NCBI GenBank assembly: GCA_000708835.1
Contig: DF237755.1
Coordinates: 1 to 31,623 of the forward strand
Reading direction: 5' to 3'
Length of the DNA stretch: 31,623 nucleotides
Source of the DNA: Klebsormidium nitens
Taxonomy: Eukaryota > Streptophyta > Klebsormidiophyceae > Klebsormidiales > Klebsormidiaceae
Position numbers and translations under genes: made by a program. Within the stretch, counting starts at the first letter, position 1, and each line of letters starts with the position of its first letter. Under the pieces are notes generated by a model, which was not told the DNA's origin, made no database searches, and saw nothing but the letters and a program-made list of their open reading frames with translations. This document shows, in pieces, positions 20,795-30,662 of the stretch.

Positions 20795-22490
20795 GACAAC
20801 CATCTGCAAGATTGAACATCCAGGGCCAACTGCAGGGCCAAGTGCTGAACAGTCAACGAATATTGAGGATCAAATATCTGGGATACGCGCCTTTATAGCT
20901 CTTTGCGAGCAACCTGCCAATTTTAGATAGAGAGTGAAGCTTAAAAGTGAGTCCAACTTAGTTGACGCTATACGAACTTCATCAAACTTTCAAATTTCCC
21001 TCTCCCTCTAAAGCCCGGCGGGATGCTTGAAAAGCGATGTAGTCGTTTTATAGTATAGTAGACCCGCAAGTAAGCACGCACTCGGACCTTCTAGAAACCA
21101 GCAAAGTTGCTCAAAGGTGCTGAATTATAGTTCTTTTGACCAACTTGAGGACCATAGTTCGAAACTACCTAGGTTGCTCAGTGACCACTATATAGTTCGA
21201 TCACACAATCGCGAGAGAAATTGCCAGCTGTACTAGAGCTAGCTTTGTTTTGCGCTCATTTGAATCAAGGCTGCCATGCAAACGACGGTATAGAACATTG
21301 CCGCTTATGCACAGTACAAAGATCGTCCCGGCATCCTTCTCCGAGTTGAGATGCAAATTATAATGCTACGCGTACCGTGTATAACCTGACTTTCTAGCGG
21401 AAAGACTGCCAGCATTTATGGAATATTGGTACTCGCTAGTACGTACAGGCTAAGTGGACGACCGTAGCGGAGTAGAGGCGGGGGGCAGCCGATCATTATG
21501 GTACGTACAGTATACTGAGCAACAACAATCAAACATGGCGGCTGGCATGCAGTGCCATGCAGTATACACTCATGATCGATCATGAAGGGTCCCGGGGCCG
21601 CATTGCCTGATCATCAAGCTTAGTAACTGCATAGCCTAGTCAAACTCGTTCCAAACCGAAGATGGTTTTAATTTACGGATCCTCGACGACCGATCGCATG
21701 ATCATTTTGCCACGCAACCAGGTCATAGATTGTATATATGCAGTACTCAGAAATGTGGATTTCACAAAAAACTTTTGCCTGTCGCACTTCGAGTGCAATG
21801 GAATGTAAGTTGGCGGCTGGTGACCTGAACGTACGAAAAAGACGTATTTAAGTCAAGGAAGTCGTTTTCGACATGCAAGTGAGTCGAACATGTGATTTCT
21901 AATCTTAAAACAACCAGGCTAAGACCCCGACTTACTTTCAAGGGATGCCCACTAGTTAAGGAGTTCACAGATATGCAAGTACTGCCATCGGTGGACGCTT
22001 CAACAACCAAACTTTTGCTAATCAGGGCCTCTAAGGACGAGATTGAAGCTCGTCTACAGAGACGGAATAGCCTTATGGCCTTGCAAATGAGGCACTAAGT
22101 TCATTATGCCTGGTAATGTAACCAAGCCCGGGTGAACAGCTCGCGAGAGGAATCCGACGTACGTCGACAATCAATGGATCCACACCCGTACTAAACAAAA
22201 GACGTGGTTTCTACGTTCAGGCTCACATATGATTCAATGACCAAAAGACCGATCGTTTTGCTCGTACATCGATCTTACTCGAGTCCATCGCCCGGCGCCT
22301 CTTGAGCGTCCCTATCGAACACCACACGGGGACAGATTGCTTGCACAGATTGTTTGTCTACAATGACTACGAGACAGGACTTAGCTCTTTCCAATACGAG
22401 GTTCAGTGAGGTTGCCTCCTCATGCACACGGCTGACTAGCTGTCTGAAATGTCGTCATACGAGCTAACACGCCTTCTATAAAGATAGACT
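20795..22490. other. Convergent intergenic region, nothing recognised
   Basis: Lies between the 3' ends of the channel and bestrophin-like genes. It contains a 16-bp perfect palindrome around 21570-21585 (core CATGATCGATCATG), scattered GTACGTACAG words near 21440 and 21500, and a 68-codon frame at 21892-22098 with no family I recognise. No RNA gene seen. Confidence 0.5.
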
Positions 22491-22496
22491 AGTTGC

Positions 22497-22700
22497 TCAC
22501 TCACGGAGTCTCACTAAACTTCTGAGGAAGTCCTTCGAGCGATTCCCAAACCAATACTGACCAGACAATGCAGTTTCAAGTTTTTGGAAGTCGAGGTCCA
22601 GTGACGTCGCCTTCTCGTACGGCTGACTGCCGTCGATCTTTGCATGATGAATAAACACGTCTGATCGCTCTGCCCTCAACAAAGTACTCACATACGCAGG
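22497..22700 (-). other. Possible orphan exon of unknown function
   Basis: The minus-strand frame RSDVFIHHAKIDGSQPYEKA followed by TSLDLDFQKLETALSG has GC-leaning third positions like real exons here. It is echoed by a diverged copy near 22385-22440 (EEATSLNLVLERAK), the same exon-edge duplication pattern seen at proven exons. It could be an eighth exon of the bestrophin-like gene, if exon 7 splices instead of stopping, or an exon of another gene. No family recognised. Confidence 0.25.
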
Positions 22701-22834
22701 TTTTTGACGAAACCTCGCCGCTTTCAAAGTACTCTCCCTCAACAAAACCCTAGCCGTCGAAACTTCATCAAACCTAAGAACGCGAGACTTCTACAGAGCC
22801 GCAAGATCTAACTCTGCCCCTTATATCCCAAGCC

Positions 22835-23360
22835 TTTCCCTTCGGGCCCGCGTCGGCAAACCCTCCAAACGCCCCCACCTAACCCGGAAAAACCTAGTAC
22901 CCATCCGTAAGTTACAGCCCCTTAACCCCGCCGCAAGCTGGCAAGCACAGCCAAGCAGCCCCGCCTCGGAGAGCCCCTCTGGGCGGTCGAAACGCCTCAG
23001 CTTAAACTCCCCTAACCCGCAAAACCGTACGACGGGTAACTGCCTCTTAGCCCGCCGGGACATAGCAATCAATCCGCCTCGGAAGAGCCCCTCTGGGCGG
23101 TTGAAACGCCTCCCCTCAAAACCCTAAGCCCTGAAACCTGACGAAGGATTACTGCCCAACCTTAAACCGTACGACGGGTTACTGCCCCTTAACCCTTCGC
23201 GCCTGGGCATACGGCCCCGCCTCGAGGAGCCCCTCCGGGCGGTTCAAACGAACCGACCTCAAACCCTAAACTCTCGTAGCGTGAAATAGGATCATTCCCC
23301 TTTAACCCTCCTCGCCTTGGCACCCGGCCCTGCCTCGGAGAGTCCCTCCGGGCGGTCAAG
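22835..23360. repeat. Tandem array of the bestrophin-like gene's C-terminal tail
   Basis: The word CCTCGGAGAGCCCCTCTGGG-CGGT and its surroundings recur near 22965, 23080 and 23218, with the parent at about 23335; a fainter one lies near 22840. On the minus strand the nearest copy still reads NRPEGLLEAGPYAQARRVKG Q-stop, against DRPEGLSEAGPGAKARRVKG E-stop in the gene. Farther copies are frameshifted. CCGTACGACGGGT words mark the unit ends. Confidence 0.83.
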
Positions 23361-26300
23361 AATCGACGCGTTAACGTAACGGTGCACGGCCATCGCGTAG
23401 TCGAAGACGGGAAGGTCGGTCGCGTCGGAGCCGAACGGATCGGAGAGCGCGCACGACAGCTCGCGCAGGCCCAGCAGCGAAACGGTCGTCAGCAGCATGC
23501 CAATAATGGAGTAGTAGTAGCTGCAAAAAGGAGGGCACTTTAACCTCAGGTTTGTTTTTTTGGTTAACTTTTTCCCTATCTGTAGCCAGTCTGGGTTTGA
23601 TTCCGTGAGGGAGACGGTGGTTAGCAACATGCCGATGATGGAGTAGTAGTAGCTGCGAAAAAGATGACACTCCAATCTCAGGTTTGTGTTTTGCTTTTCT
23701 TTCGTGCCTTTTTAATCGTTGAGTTTGCCGGTCTACAAGGCGCCGACGGTTCGTCCATGATTCTATATTGATGGAGTATTAGTAGTGCAAGAGGTTTGAA
23801 CCTAAAGTTCGGGTTGAACCTTCTCGTTTCCTTCTTTGGGTCTGGTCCACAGATTTCATTTTGAAACCCGACCTACGGGGTGACATTCATCAGTGGTTAT
23901 GTTTACTGGCGAGCGGATAAAGGTTTTGTATACGCGCGCCCTTTCAAGATTCAACCCCGTTGCTTTCCGCCCTCTCAATTTCTGCTGCTGTTCCATCAAA
24001 GAGTCAGCAACACTTCTAGACAAGACGACGACGAAAAGATGTACAGGAGTTAATCAGCTGTCCGAAGCGGCAGGCGGGATAGTTGCCTGCTTTTGCCAAT
24101 AACAAAGTTGGGTTTCGGGAATCAAGGACTCCACCGCTGTCTTAATTCCTGTACATGCAGTAAGGGTAGGCCAGCAGATGAAGATAACCGACGCGAACCG
24201 CATTCAGGAGATGGGAAATAACACCTTGATACTTGAAAAAATAAGATGGCTGGCTACTAATCGCCAATAACAAATTTCTGAAGTCCAGTTACTGTTATCA
24301 TACCTGTACATGCAGTAAGTGTATGCCAGCAGAAGCAGGTACCCGACGAGGACTGCGTTGAGCAAGTGGAAGAAGGCAAACGGCACGGGCATCGCCATGT
24401 AATCGTAGATGATCCCAATATTGGCCACCAGCTGCGAGAAAATAAATAAAGAGGGCGTCGGAATCCAAAATCCTGCCCGGCTGAAGCTTGTTGATCATCC
24501 ATTTGGTTCCGGGTAATTGGCCGGTGAGCGAATGATTGGAAGAGATCTCTCGTCTTGTGGCGCACTCTTGTTATGCTACTTTCGTGCACCTGAATGAGGA
24601 ACTTTCATCCAACGATTCACACTCTTTTCGGCAATATGCTTCAAAGCGATCGAGCCCTGCCAGCAATCCACTGGTCGAGGAAGCAGAGGAAGGTGTGGCC
24701 GCTAACCAGGTTCAATAACCAGATTTCGGTCTGGTTCTTTGACCAAAAAGCGCGTTTTAGCCATGTTAAAACCAGGTTAGTGCTCGAGTCCAGTCATTGG
24801 ACAGTTAACCAGCTTCGAACCAGCCCGTAAACGACTATGATTATTCACCGAAAAACCCTGTCAAGGACGAACGCCCCGACGCCCTCTTTGGAAAAAAGTG
24901 AGGGTTAGGATGGACGCTGATGTTCTACAGTACGATTGCTCACCTAAAACCGGCTTGTTCTGTCACACGGTTTGATTAGTGAGACGGCGAATTATGAATG
25001 AACTGCGAATCAAGTCACTGACGACCTCGGATCAACGAAAGTGACTGCTACTATCTTGTCAACATCGTTGCATCGTTGGAGACTGGGGGATTGCTCGGAG
25101 CAGCACAGAAGAAGCCGAAAGAGAGATCTGCGCCACATGCTGTCGCTTTCCGTATGGGCTTTTGTTTTGGTAAAAGTAAGGTTCTGACGGGCTTTAAATC
25201 CAGGACACAGGAACGTCAGAAGTCTCAGAAAGAACATGTTGGCAACAGCAAGTGAGGCTCGGCAGGGATCGTGCTGGGACCACAAAAAAGTTTACTGATG
25301 CTATGTCATGGGCGTGTCCCTTTTAAATAACCAGTCAGCCAACAGGAAGAGGGAAAGCACACGGAGTGTGGAGATGCTTACGTCATTGGTGTACTCCACG
25401 AAGCGGTCGAGCTCGACGTTGCTGATGTCATCGTTGACGAAGTGCGCGTGCAGGCGGTGGCACATCCACACCGAGAGCTCCTTGAACGCCTTGCCGTCTA
25501 CAAAGCCGGGTTAAGACATGAGGTTAAATTCGGAAAACGGGCTAAGAAACGGGTTGAGGGGCAAGTCATCATTGACGAACTGCGCGGCACATCCACACTG
25601 CGAGCTCCTTGAACGCCTTGCCGTCTGCAAAGCTGGGTTAAGAAATAAGTATAGAACGGGTTATAAAACGGGCTAAGGAACCAATCGAGGAACGGGTTAT
25701 CGTTTACAGAATGTGCGTGCAGCTCTTGAGACATTCACACTGCGAGCTCCTTGAATGCCTTGCCGTCTGCAAAAAGGGTCAAGGCACGGGTTAAGAAACG
25801 GGTCATGGCGAGGTCACCAAACGGACGGCGAGAAACTGGGTTACAACTAGTTGGGTTCCTCAAATCCATCAAAGATTTGTCGAGGGCTAGCTTCACCTGT
25901 TGGGTAATTTGGGGGCGGAAATGGTGCTACCCAGAAGTCAAGTACTCAAGCTGGGCGCGCTTCTACGTGTGGCAGTCATGAAAGGTCACGATAACCATTC
26001 CACAAGCAACTATTATGGAGCGGAATCTGATTTTACATCCGACGTTTCGATAGCAATCCCAAGTCTGTTAACTGGTAACACGATCGAGAAAATGTCTTGG
26101 CAATCCGCGTTCGAAGCAATGAACAACGCTTTGAGAGAGGACGGAAGCGAACGGTGCAAACCAGGAAGGGAACCGGAACAGAACGGAACGCGGATTGCAA
26201 AGACGGGACAGCCAAAACGGACCCTGGAACAGAGGAAGTGAAAGGCCCAAAAAATGAAAGCGGAGGGCGGAGTTGAAGGGAAGACGGATGGCGGAAAGAA

Positions 26301-29300
26301 AAATGGATGGGGAGAACGGGAGGGGGAAGGTCGGACAGTGGAGATTTGGGAGCCAATGCGGGAAACGAAAGGAGGGGCACGAAACGAGAGAGCAGGACAA
26401 AACCCTGAGAAGCGAAAGAGCGGACAGAACGGAACGGGGAGAGGAGAAAGCGATGCAGAAGCGGTGAATGCAAGAAACGCAACGGGGAAGAGGGAAGTGG
26501 ACAAACCGAAAGGTGGACAGCAATAAAGCGGAAAGTCGAAGTGGAAGGCGGAAGGCGTAAAGCGGAAGTGGAAAGAGAAAAACGGAAAGGGGACAGCGGG
26601 ACGAAACGGAAAAAGCGAGGAGAAAGCGAGGAGAAAGGAGTATTTTTGAAAAGCAAAAGCTTAAAGAACAATGTGCGGAAGGCGATGCTCAAAAGTTCTG
26701 GGGCGAACTAGGGGTGGAGACTCACTGGGTACCTTCCTCAGGATTGCGACTTCGGTCGGAGTCAGAAGGCCAGTGTCCTCGACCCGTTTCCATGCCCACT
26801 CTCCCGCGCCGTTGGCTTTGTAGAAGGGAAGGTTAGCGTAACCCAGATCTGCATTGCATGGACCGTGCAAGTGGGTTAGCATAAACCGGAGCTCGCAGCA
26901 TCTCGTTTGCGCAGAGCTGTTAGCACGACTTCCGAACTGTCAATGGTAGGCTATGGAGAAGAAAGTCCGCCCGGCAGGTTATTATAGCCCAACACATCTA
27001 CTGCCAGTGTTCACTGGACTGGGAATGAAGGAATCGTTCCGCCCCCTTTGTGAGCGGAAGGTACAAACGCCCTAGAGTCGCATGTGATCGAGAAATCAGA
27101 ATGAACGCAAAAACATGCCACGTCACTCACACTCGATTGACACCGCATAGCGCGCAAGGAGCATCCTGGTTTCCCGAGCGCCGGGGAAGCAGTCGTCAGC
27201 AAACGCCATCCGGAAGAGTGGCGTCAGACGGTTGTTAATGCGGCCCTGCAATGAATGAGTTGAGAAGAGGTGAATTGGCGTCTCTTCGTGACCGTCTTCT
27301 AAAATCAAAGAGGGTTTTGAGCTTGTGGTTTCTGCTTCGAACACTCTTGCGACCAAAACCCTGAAATCTTGGAACTCTGAGATCCTGAAATCCTCAAACC
27401 CGAAAAAGCACAAACCCGAAAGAGCGAAGCACTGTAGATCCCAAGTACCCCAAGTGAAAGGGGCCTCCTAGTGTTAACCCTAAAACTTGTAGCAACTTTA
27501 GATACAAAAACAGGCTCAGCGAAATCTGTCGTCAGAAACGTCCTTTACTTTTGTCATCTTGGCTTATCAGTAACCACCTATCCGGCGGATATCAAGCTAC
27601 TGAGGTGCGTTCCCGCCCTATTCTGCTCCTTTTCAAAAAGGCGAGCCACATTTTGCAAGGGATACGCAACCTTTCTTGTGATGATAATCGGCACATTCTA
27701 CAATCGAGAGCAACCGAGAGCTCTGTTAACATTTGAGCCCCAGTCCCACACTTATCAAAGCGCAGCCACAAACATATTGTGGGCTCTTGGGGGTTACAAC
27801 ATCTGTTTGTAAGGCGAATATGCAAGCAAGGTACATGGACCCTAGGAACTGAAATAAGGGGGTCCAAACTCAAAACTTACAGCCAAACACCCTTGGAACT
27901 TTGGGAACCCTAAAATCTTCAAACCCTAAGAGAAAGTAATTGCTTACATCCACTCTGGCAGTTGCGAGGTACTGCTCGAAGAAGCGGCTGTAGGCTTGGC
28001 TCGTGTGGAAAACCATGAAGAAGACAATCATGGTTCCGGGGATAACTGCAAGGGAAAACTTGGGGTTAACCAACTATGATCGCAGTTCTAGTTTAGTCCC
28101 GCTTGACTTGGATGGGTGATATTTTGGTACGGGTGACATCTGCTTCCCTAGAAGGTTCAGTGATTGTCAGTGCACTGGGAGGAAACTCGCAACCGAGCTC
28201 ACTGAATTGATGCCACATTGAGTTAGCTCTCAGAAGTGCGTCAAGGTTTGACCACAGCAGAGTGAGAAGTCACTATGGAAGGGCAAAGGGAAAGGGTCTG
28301 GGTTCCCGAGGAAGGAAAAGCCAAAGCTGCAAAGAGTGTAGTTTGTGAATTATGTAGACAGCTGAAATCTTAATTGTCTCAAGAGCAAAGTATGAGCTGA
28401 CCACTTTTTTGGACCTCAGAAATTCCTCAACAATCGCACATACATTCAAAGCAGAGCAGAACTTTTCCAGTCCCTTGAGAACACCCAAACAAAAGTAAAA
28501 GTATGGTTTTGCGTGAGACATATAGCATCAGTAAGTGAATGTTGGGGGAAGCTTTGAAATGGGGTGAGAACCCTCACCAAATTCCAGATTTCCTCTTTCT
28601 GTAATGCTCCGGACATGACAAAAGGCGCTACGGGTAATCTTGGAAAGGCAAAACCGCTGAAAGGGGCTGCTAAGTAAACCTATGAATGTAAGATGGAAGC
28701 AAGGCAGTTTCTCCCGCAGTTACAAGCCCAGCACCTGGACATTACCTATTGTCTTTTATCGGTCCTGCCCAGAACCTCATAGAACAATGTATATGGTTAC
28801 GATGGGCAAACGAACCCACACTTTTCGCCATATTTCTGAAATTTACCTCCCTGTCGCCCGTTGTTTGACCTCAATCTGCTAGCTAACTACACATCCAATA
28901 ACCTAACCCATGAGGCTATCTCCTTGTCAAGAGGCCACTGACTCCTTAAAAAGCATCAGCGTCCAATTCGACTGTAAACCCAGTCTCTCCCACTGGATTT
29001 CAAGTCAATTGGACTCTAGGAAAGCCAAAAACAATCATTCAAGCTGATCAATCTGACCCAATCTTAAATGGCTCAACAGAATTGTGAGTACATTCTGTGG
29101 TGGTAGCGAATTGTGCATACATTCTGTGGTGGTGGCTCTATGAAGGGCTCTACTCTTTTTCAACAAGAGCCCACAACATATCTGCACTTAGTCAGCTCCA
29201 CACTTTGCACATTATGAGCTGAACATCCCTGCACAATCTTAGTTAAAAGAGTTTTACAAGAAGGCAGCAGAGATTAATCGGACCAGAAAAGGCCACATAC

Positions 29301-29885
29301 CAACTGGCACTGGCACATACATGGGCGTTAATGGTCACTCACCTTCCTTTAGGCCTCAAGTTAAAAGGAAGCTCAAACCAAACCCGCCTCAAGAATTGAG
29401 CAGCTTACTGAGTAGTTACTACAACTACTCTGAAAAGAAAGCTCACCAATCGTTGTGGGCGACAGGAATGGCCACGACTGCTGGGAGCCGTTGCTGCTGC
29501 TAACCAGCACCGGGTTATGCGAAACCTGGTAGTACATGAGGCAGAGGAACACGTGCACCAACATGATGAGGTAGAAATCCGGGCGCATCAGAACCATCTC
29601 GAGCGCCGTGCCCCCCATTTTGATAAGCGCAATGAACGGCGACTGCGGGTCGTAGATTATCGTCTTGGGGGGCACCTTCCCAGCCTTCCGCAGCTCTGCC
29701 AGGGGATCCCCCTCTTCCAAAGCGGGGGGGGGTGCAGGAGCAGGGATGATGGGCCCCAATTCTGCCCCCTCTTTGTGGATTGCCATGTTTTCAAGGCCCT
29801 TGAAGACTTTGTCGTAGCCGTCTGCGGCTTGCGAGGGGACGTCTACGGTCACGTCATCCTTGGGAGTGGGGTCAGGCGCCATCAT
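23292..29885 (-). CDS. Bestrophin-like (RFP-TM family) anion channel, seven exons
   Basis: Exons on the minus strand: 29885-29447, 28045-27948, 27245-27131, 26848-26726, 25497-25382, 24431-24304, 23520-23292. All are GT-AG with phases fitting at every junction, giving 415 aa. A charged, Pro-rich N-terminus (to about 80) is followed by a membrane segment (about 103-121), a second (IPGTMIVFFMVFHTSQAYSR), and the soluble block with WAWKRVEDTGLLTPTEVAIL and ELSVWMCHRLHAHFVND. Then come the MPVPFAFFHLLNAVLVGYLL segment and a last helix leading to GLRELSCALSDPFGSDATDL. DPFG-x-D-x-x-DLP matches the bestrophin NPFGEDDDDFE region, the calcium clasp, with fewer acidic residues. Family members pass chloride or bicarbonate; green algal thylakoid bestrophins feed carbon concentration, but this N-terminus gives no clear targeting. 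The end may instead splice on to further exons. Confidence 0.82.
23521..23820 (-). repeat. Copies of bestrophin-like exon 7 acceptor; nearest one in frame
   Basis: The nearest copy starts after a TTTTTCGCAG acceptor at 23653 and encodes YYYSIIGMLLTTVSL, identical to the true exon 7 start 132 bases downstream. I count eight base differences, all synonymous. The frame stays open from the copy through to the real exon. A third, decayed copy lies near 23755-23820. The intron-side AAACCTGAG words before each acceptor are repeated as well. Confidence 0.88.
24095..24200 (-). repeat. Copy of bestrophin-like exon 6 donor junction
   Basis: In intron 6. Encodes HLLNAVRVGYLHLLAYPYCM against HLLNAVLVGYLLLLAYTYCM of exon 6. 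Its donor is GAATTA in place of GTATGA, so it should not splice. The intron-side AATAACAAA segment is copied too. Most differences are at third positions. Confidence 0.85.
25565..25800 (-). repeat. Two copies of bestrophin-like exon 5 acceptor junction
   Basis: Acceptor-plus-exon copies start at 25624 and 25766 (true start 25497; spacings 127 and 142). Both keep TTTGCAG or similar and GACGGCAAGGC-TTCAAGGAG. The first has a short deletion and the second more changes. GGGTTAAGA-like words flank each. Confidence 0.85.
26100..26650. repeat. Purine-rich tract in bestrophin-like intron 4
   Basis: About 550 bases strongly biased to A and G on the plus strand, built from irregular GCGGAA, GGAACGGAA and AAAGCGGAAG words. 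In the transcript (minus strand) it is a long C/U-rich tract near the 5' end of intron 4. The long reading frames on both strands here arise from this bias. Confidence 0.8.
29079..29136. repeat. 29-bp tandem pair in bestrophin-like intron 1
   Basis: Two adjacent units (29079-29107 and 29108-29136) share GAATTGTG and TACATTCTGTGGTGGT and differ at three positions. The rest of this 1.4-kb intron (28046-29446) shows no feature I recognise. Confidence 0.85.
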
Positions 29886-30264
29886 TTACAAGAGCAGCTC
29901 AGAAAGATTTTTCCTGCTGCAGAAGAAACCTGGAGCTTACTCGGCTAAGGAAGGCGCTCTTTGACAGCAGCGATGCAATGCGTAGACTGTGCACAATGCG
30001 CTCCTGTTGCCGGGACCGCGAGTCGCGACCTGCACGAAGAGGAAGAAGCAGACAAAGGCGGCAAGTCCGGTAACCGGTTGCTGTGACTAGAGTCATCATG
30101 GAATTAAAGGGGGTAGTAATGATGGCTCCTACTACTGGTACTAGCGCTCATCTCCCCAACTGTCAAATACCGTAGGCACACACACTAGGTACATGTATGG
30201 TAGGTACCTAGGTACCTACTAGAAGTTGGTGCAGAGCAAAGCAGATGCCAGTAGCTATTACCGT
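29886..30264. promoter_or_regulatory. Immediate upstream region of the bestrophin-like gene
   Basis: The start codon at 29885 is preceded in frame by stops (TAA, TGA just upstream), so it is a real first-exon start or 5' UTR boundary. The region holds a GGTACC-rich palindromic patch (TAGGTACCTAGGTACCTA near 30202-30219). No decisive core promoter motif. Confidence 0.45.
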
Positions 30265-30460
30265 ACCAATTGTCCGGTTGGGCAACAATTAAATATTCTT
30301 TGACTTGCCCAAAAATCTGAAATGAAAATAAATTCCAATCAAAGATTTGCAGGCCATGTTGCCCCATTAGAAAACGAATAAATGGATAAATGAAGCTGCC
30401 CAAAATACATAAGATATGAGTTTAATATCGGGCAAAAATCTGCCCAACCGGACAATTGGT
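30265..30460. mobile_element. MITE with 21-bp perfect terminal inverted repeats
   Basis: TACCAATTGTCCGGTTGGGCA at 30264-30284 is matched exactly by its reverse complement at 30441-30461. The element is about 196 bp, AT-rich inside and without coding capacity. The 9-bp word TACCGTACC occurs at both borders (30259-30267 and 30460-30468), partly overlapping the inverted repeats. That is consistent with a target-site duplication of 5 to 9 bases; 9 would suit Mutator-like elements, but the superfamily is not settled. Confidence 0.8.
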
Positions 30461-30597
30461 ACCGTACCTGCAAGACCTAGCTAACATAGTACCATAAGTA
30501 CCTGGTGACAGTCTGTCAATTGTACTGGCAACTGACTCGTGTGACCGAAGTATTATGGGCGTGTACGGTGTAACTAACATTCAAACTACCCGGGCAA

Positions 30598-30612
30598 ACA
30601 AACCCTAAACCA
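30598..30612. promoter_or_regulatory. Telo-box-like motif
   Basis: AAACCCTAAACC, the plant telomere-type word often found in promoters, lies about 715 bases upstream of the bestrophin-like start. Similar AACCCTA words occur near 22748, 23120, 23259, 27474 and 27906, so this one may be chance. Confidence 0.3.
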
Positions 30613-30662
30613 AACTAATATAGGTACATGCTCCGCACCCGAACCCACCCTAACCGCCTTAC

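Noticed and set aside
21762-22098. Short opposed frames of 68 and 82 codons
   Set aside because: Mutually antisense, no recognised motif and no exon-echo pattern; left as unassigned.
22741-23270. Telomere-like CCCTAA words as an interstitial telomere
   Set aside because: They are single isolated words inside the bestrophin tail array, not tandem TTTAGGG runs.
26013-26692. Long overlapping minus-strand reading frames (151 to 219 codons), rich in Ser, Pro, Phe and Arg
   Set aside because: They come from the purine-rich tract, which lacks stops on the pyrimidine strand in several frames at once. No family motif, and they lie inside a well-supported intron.
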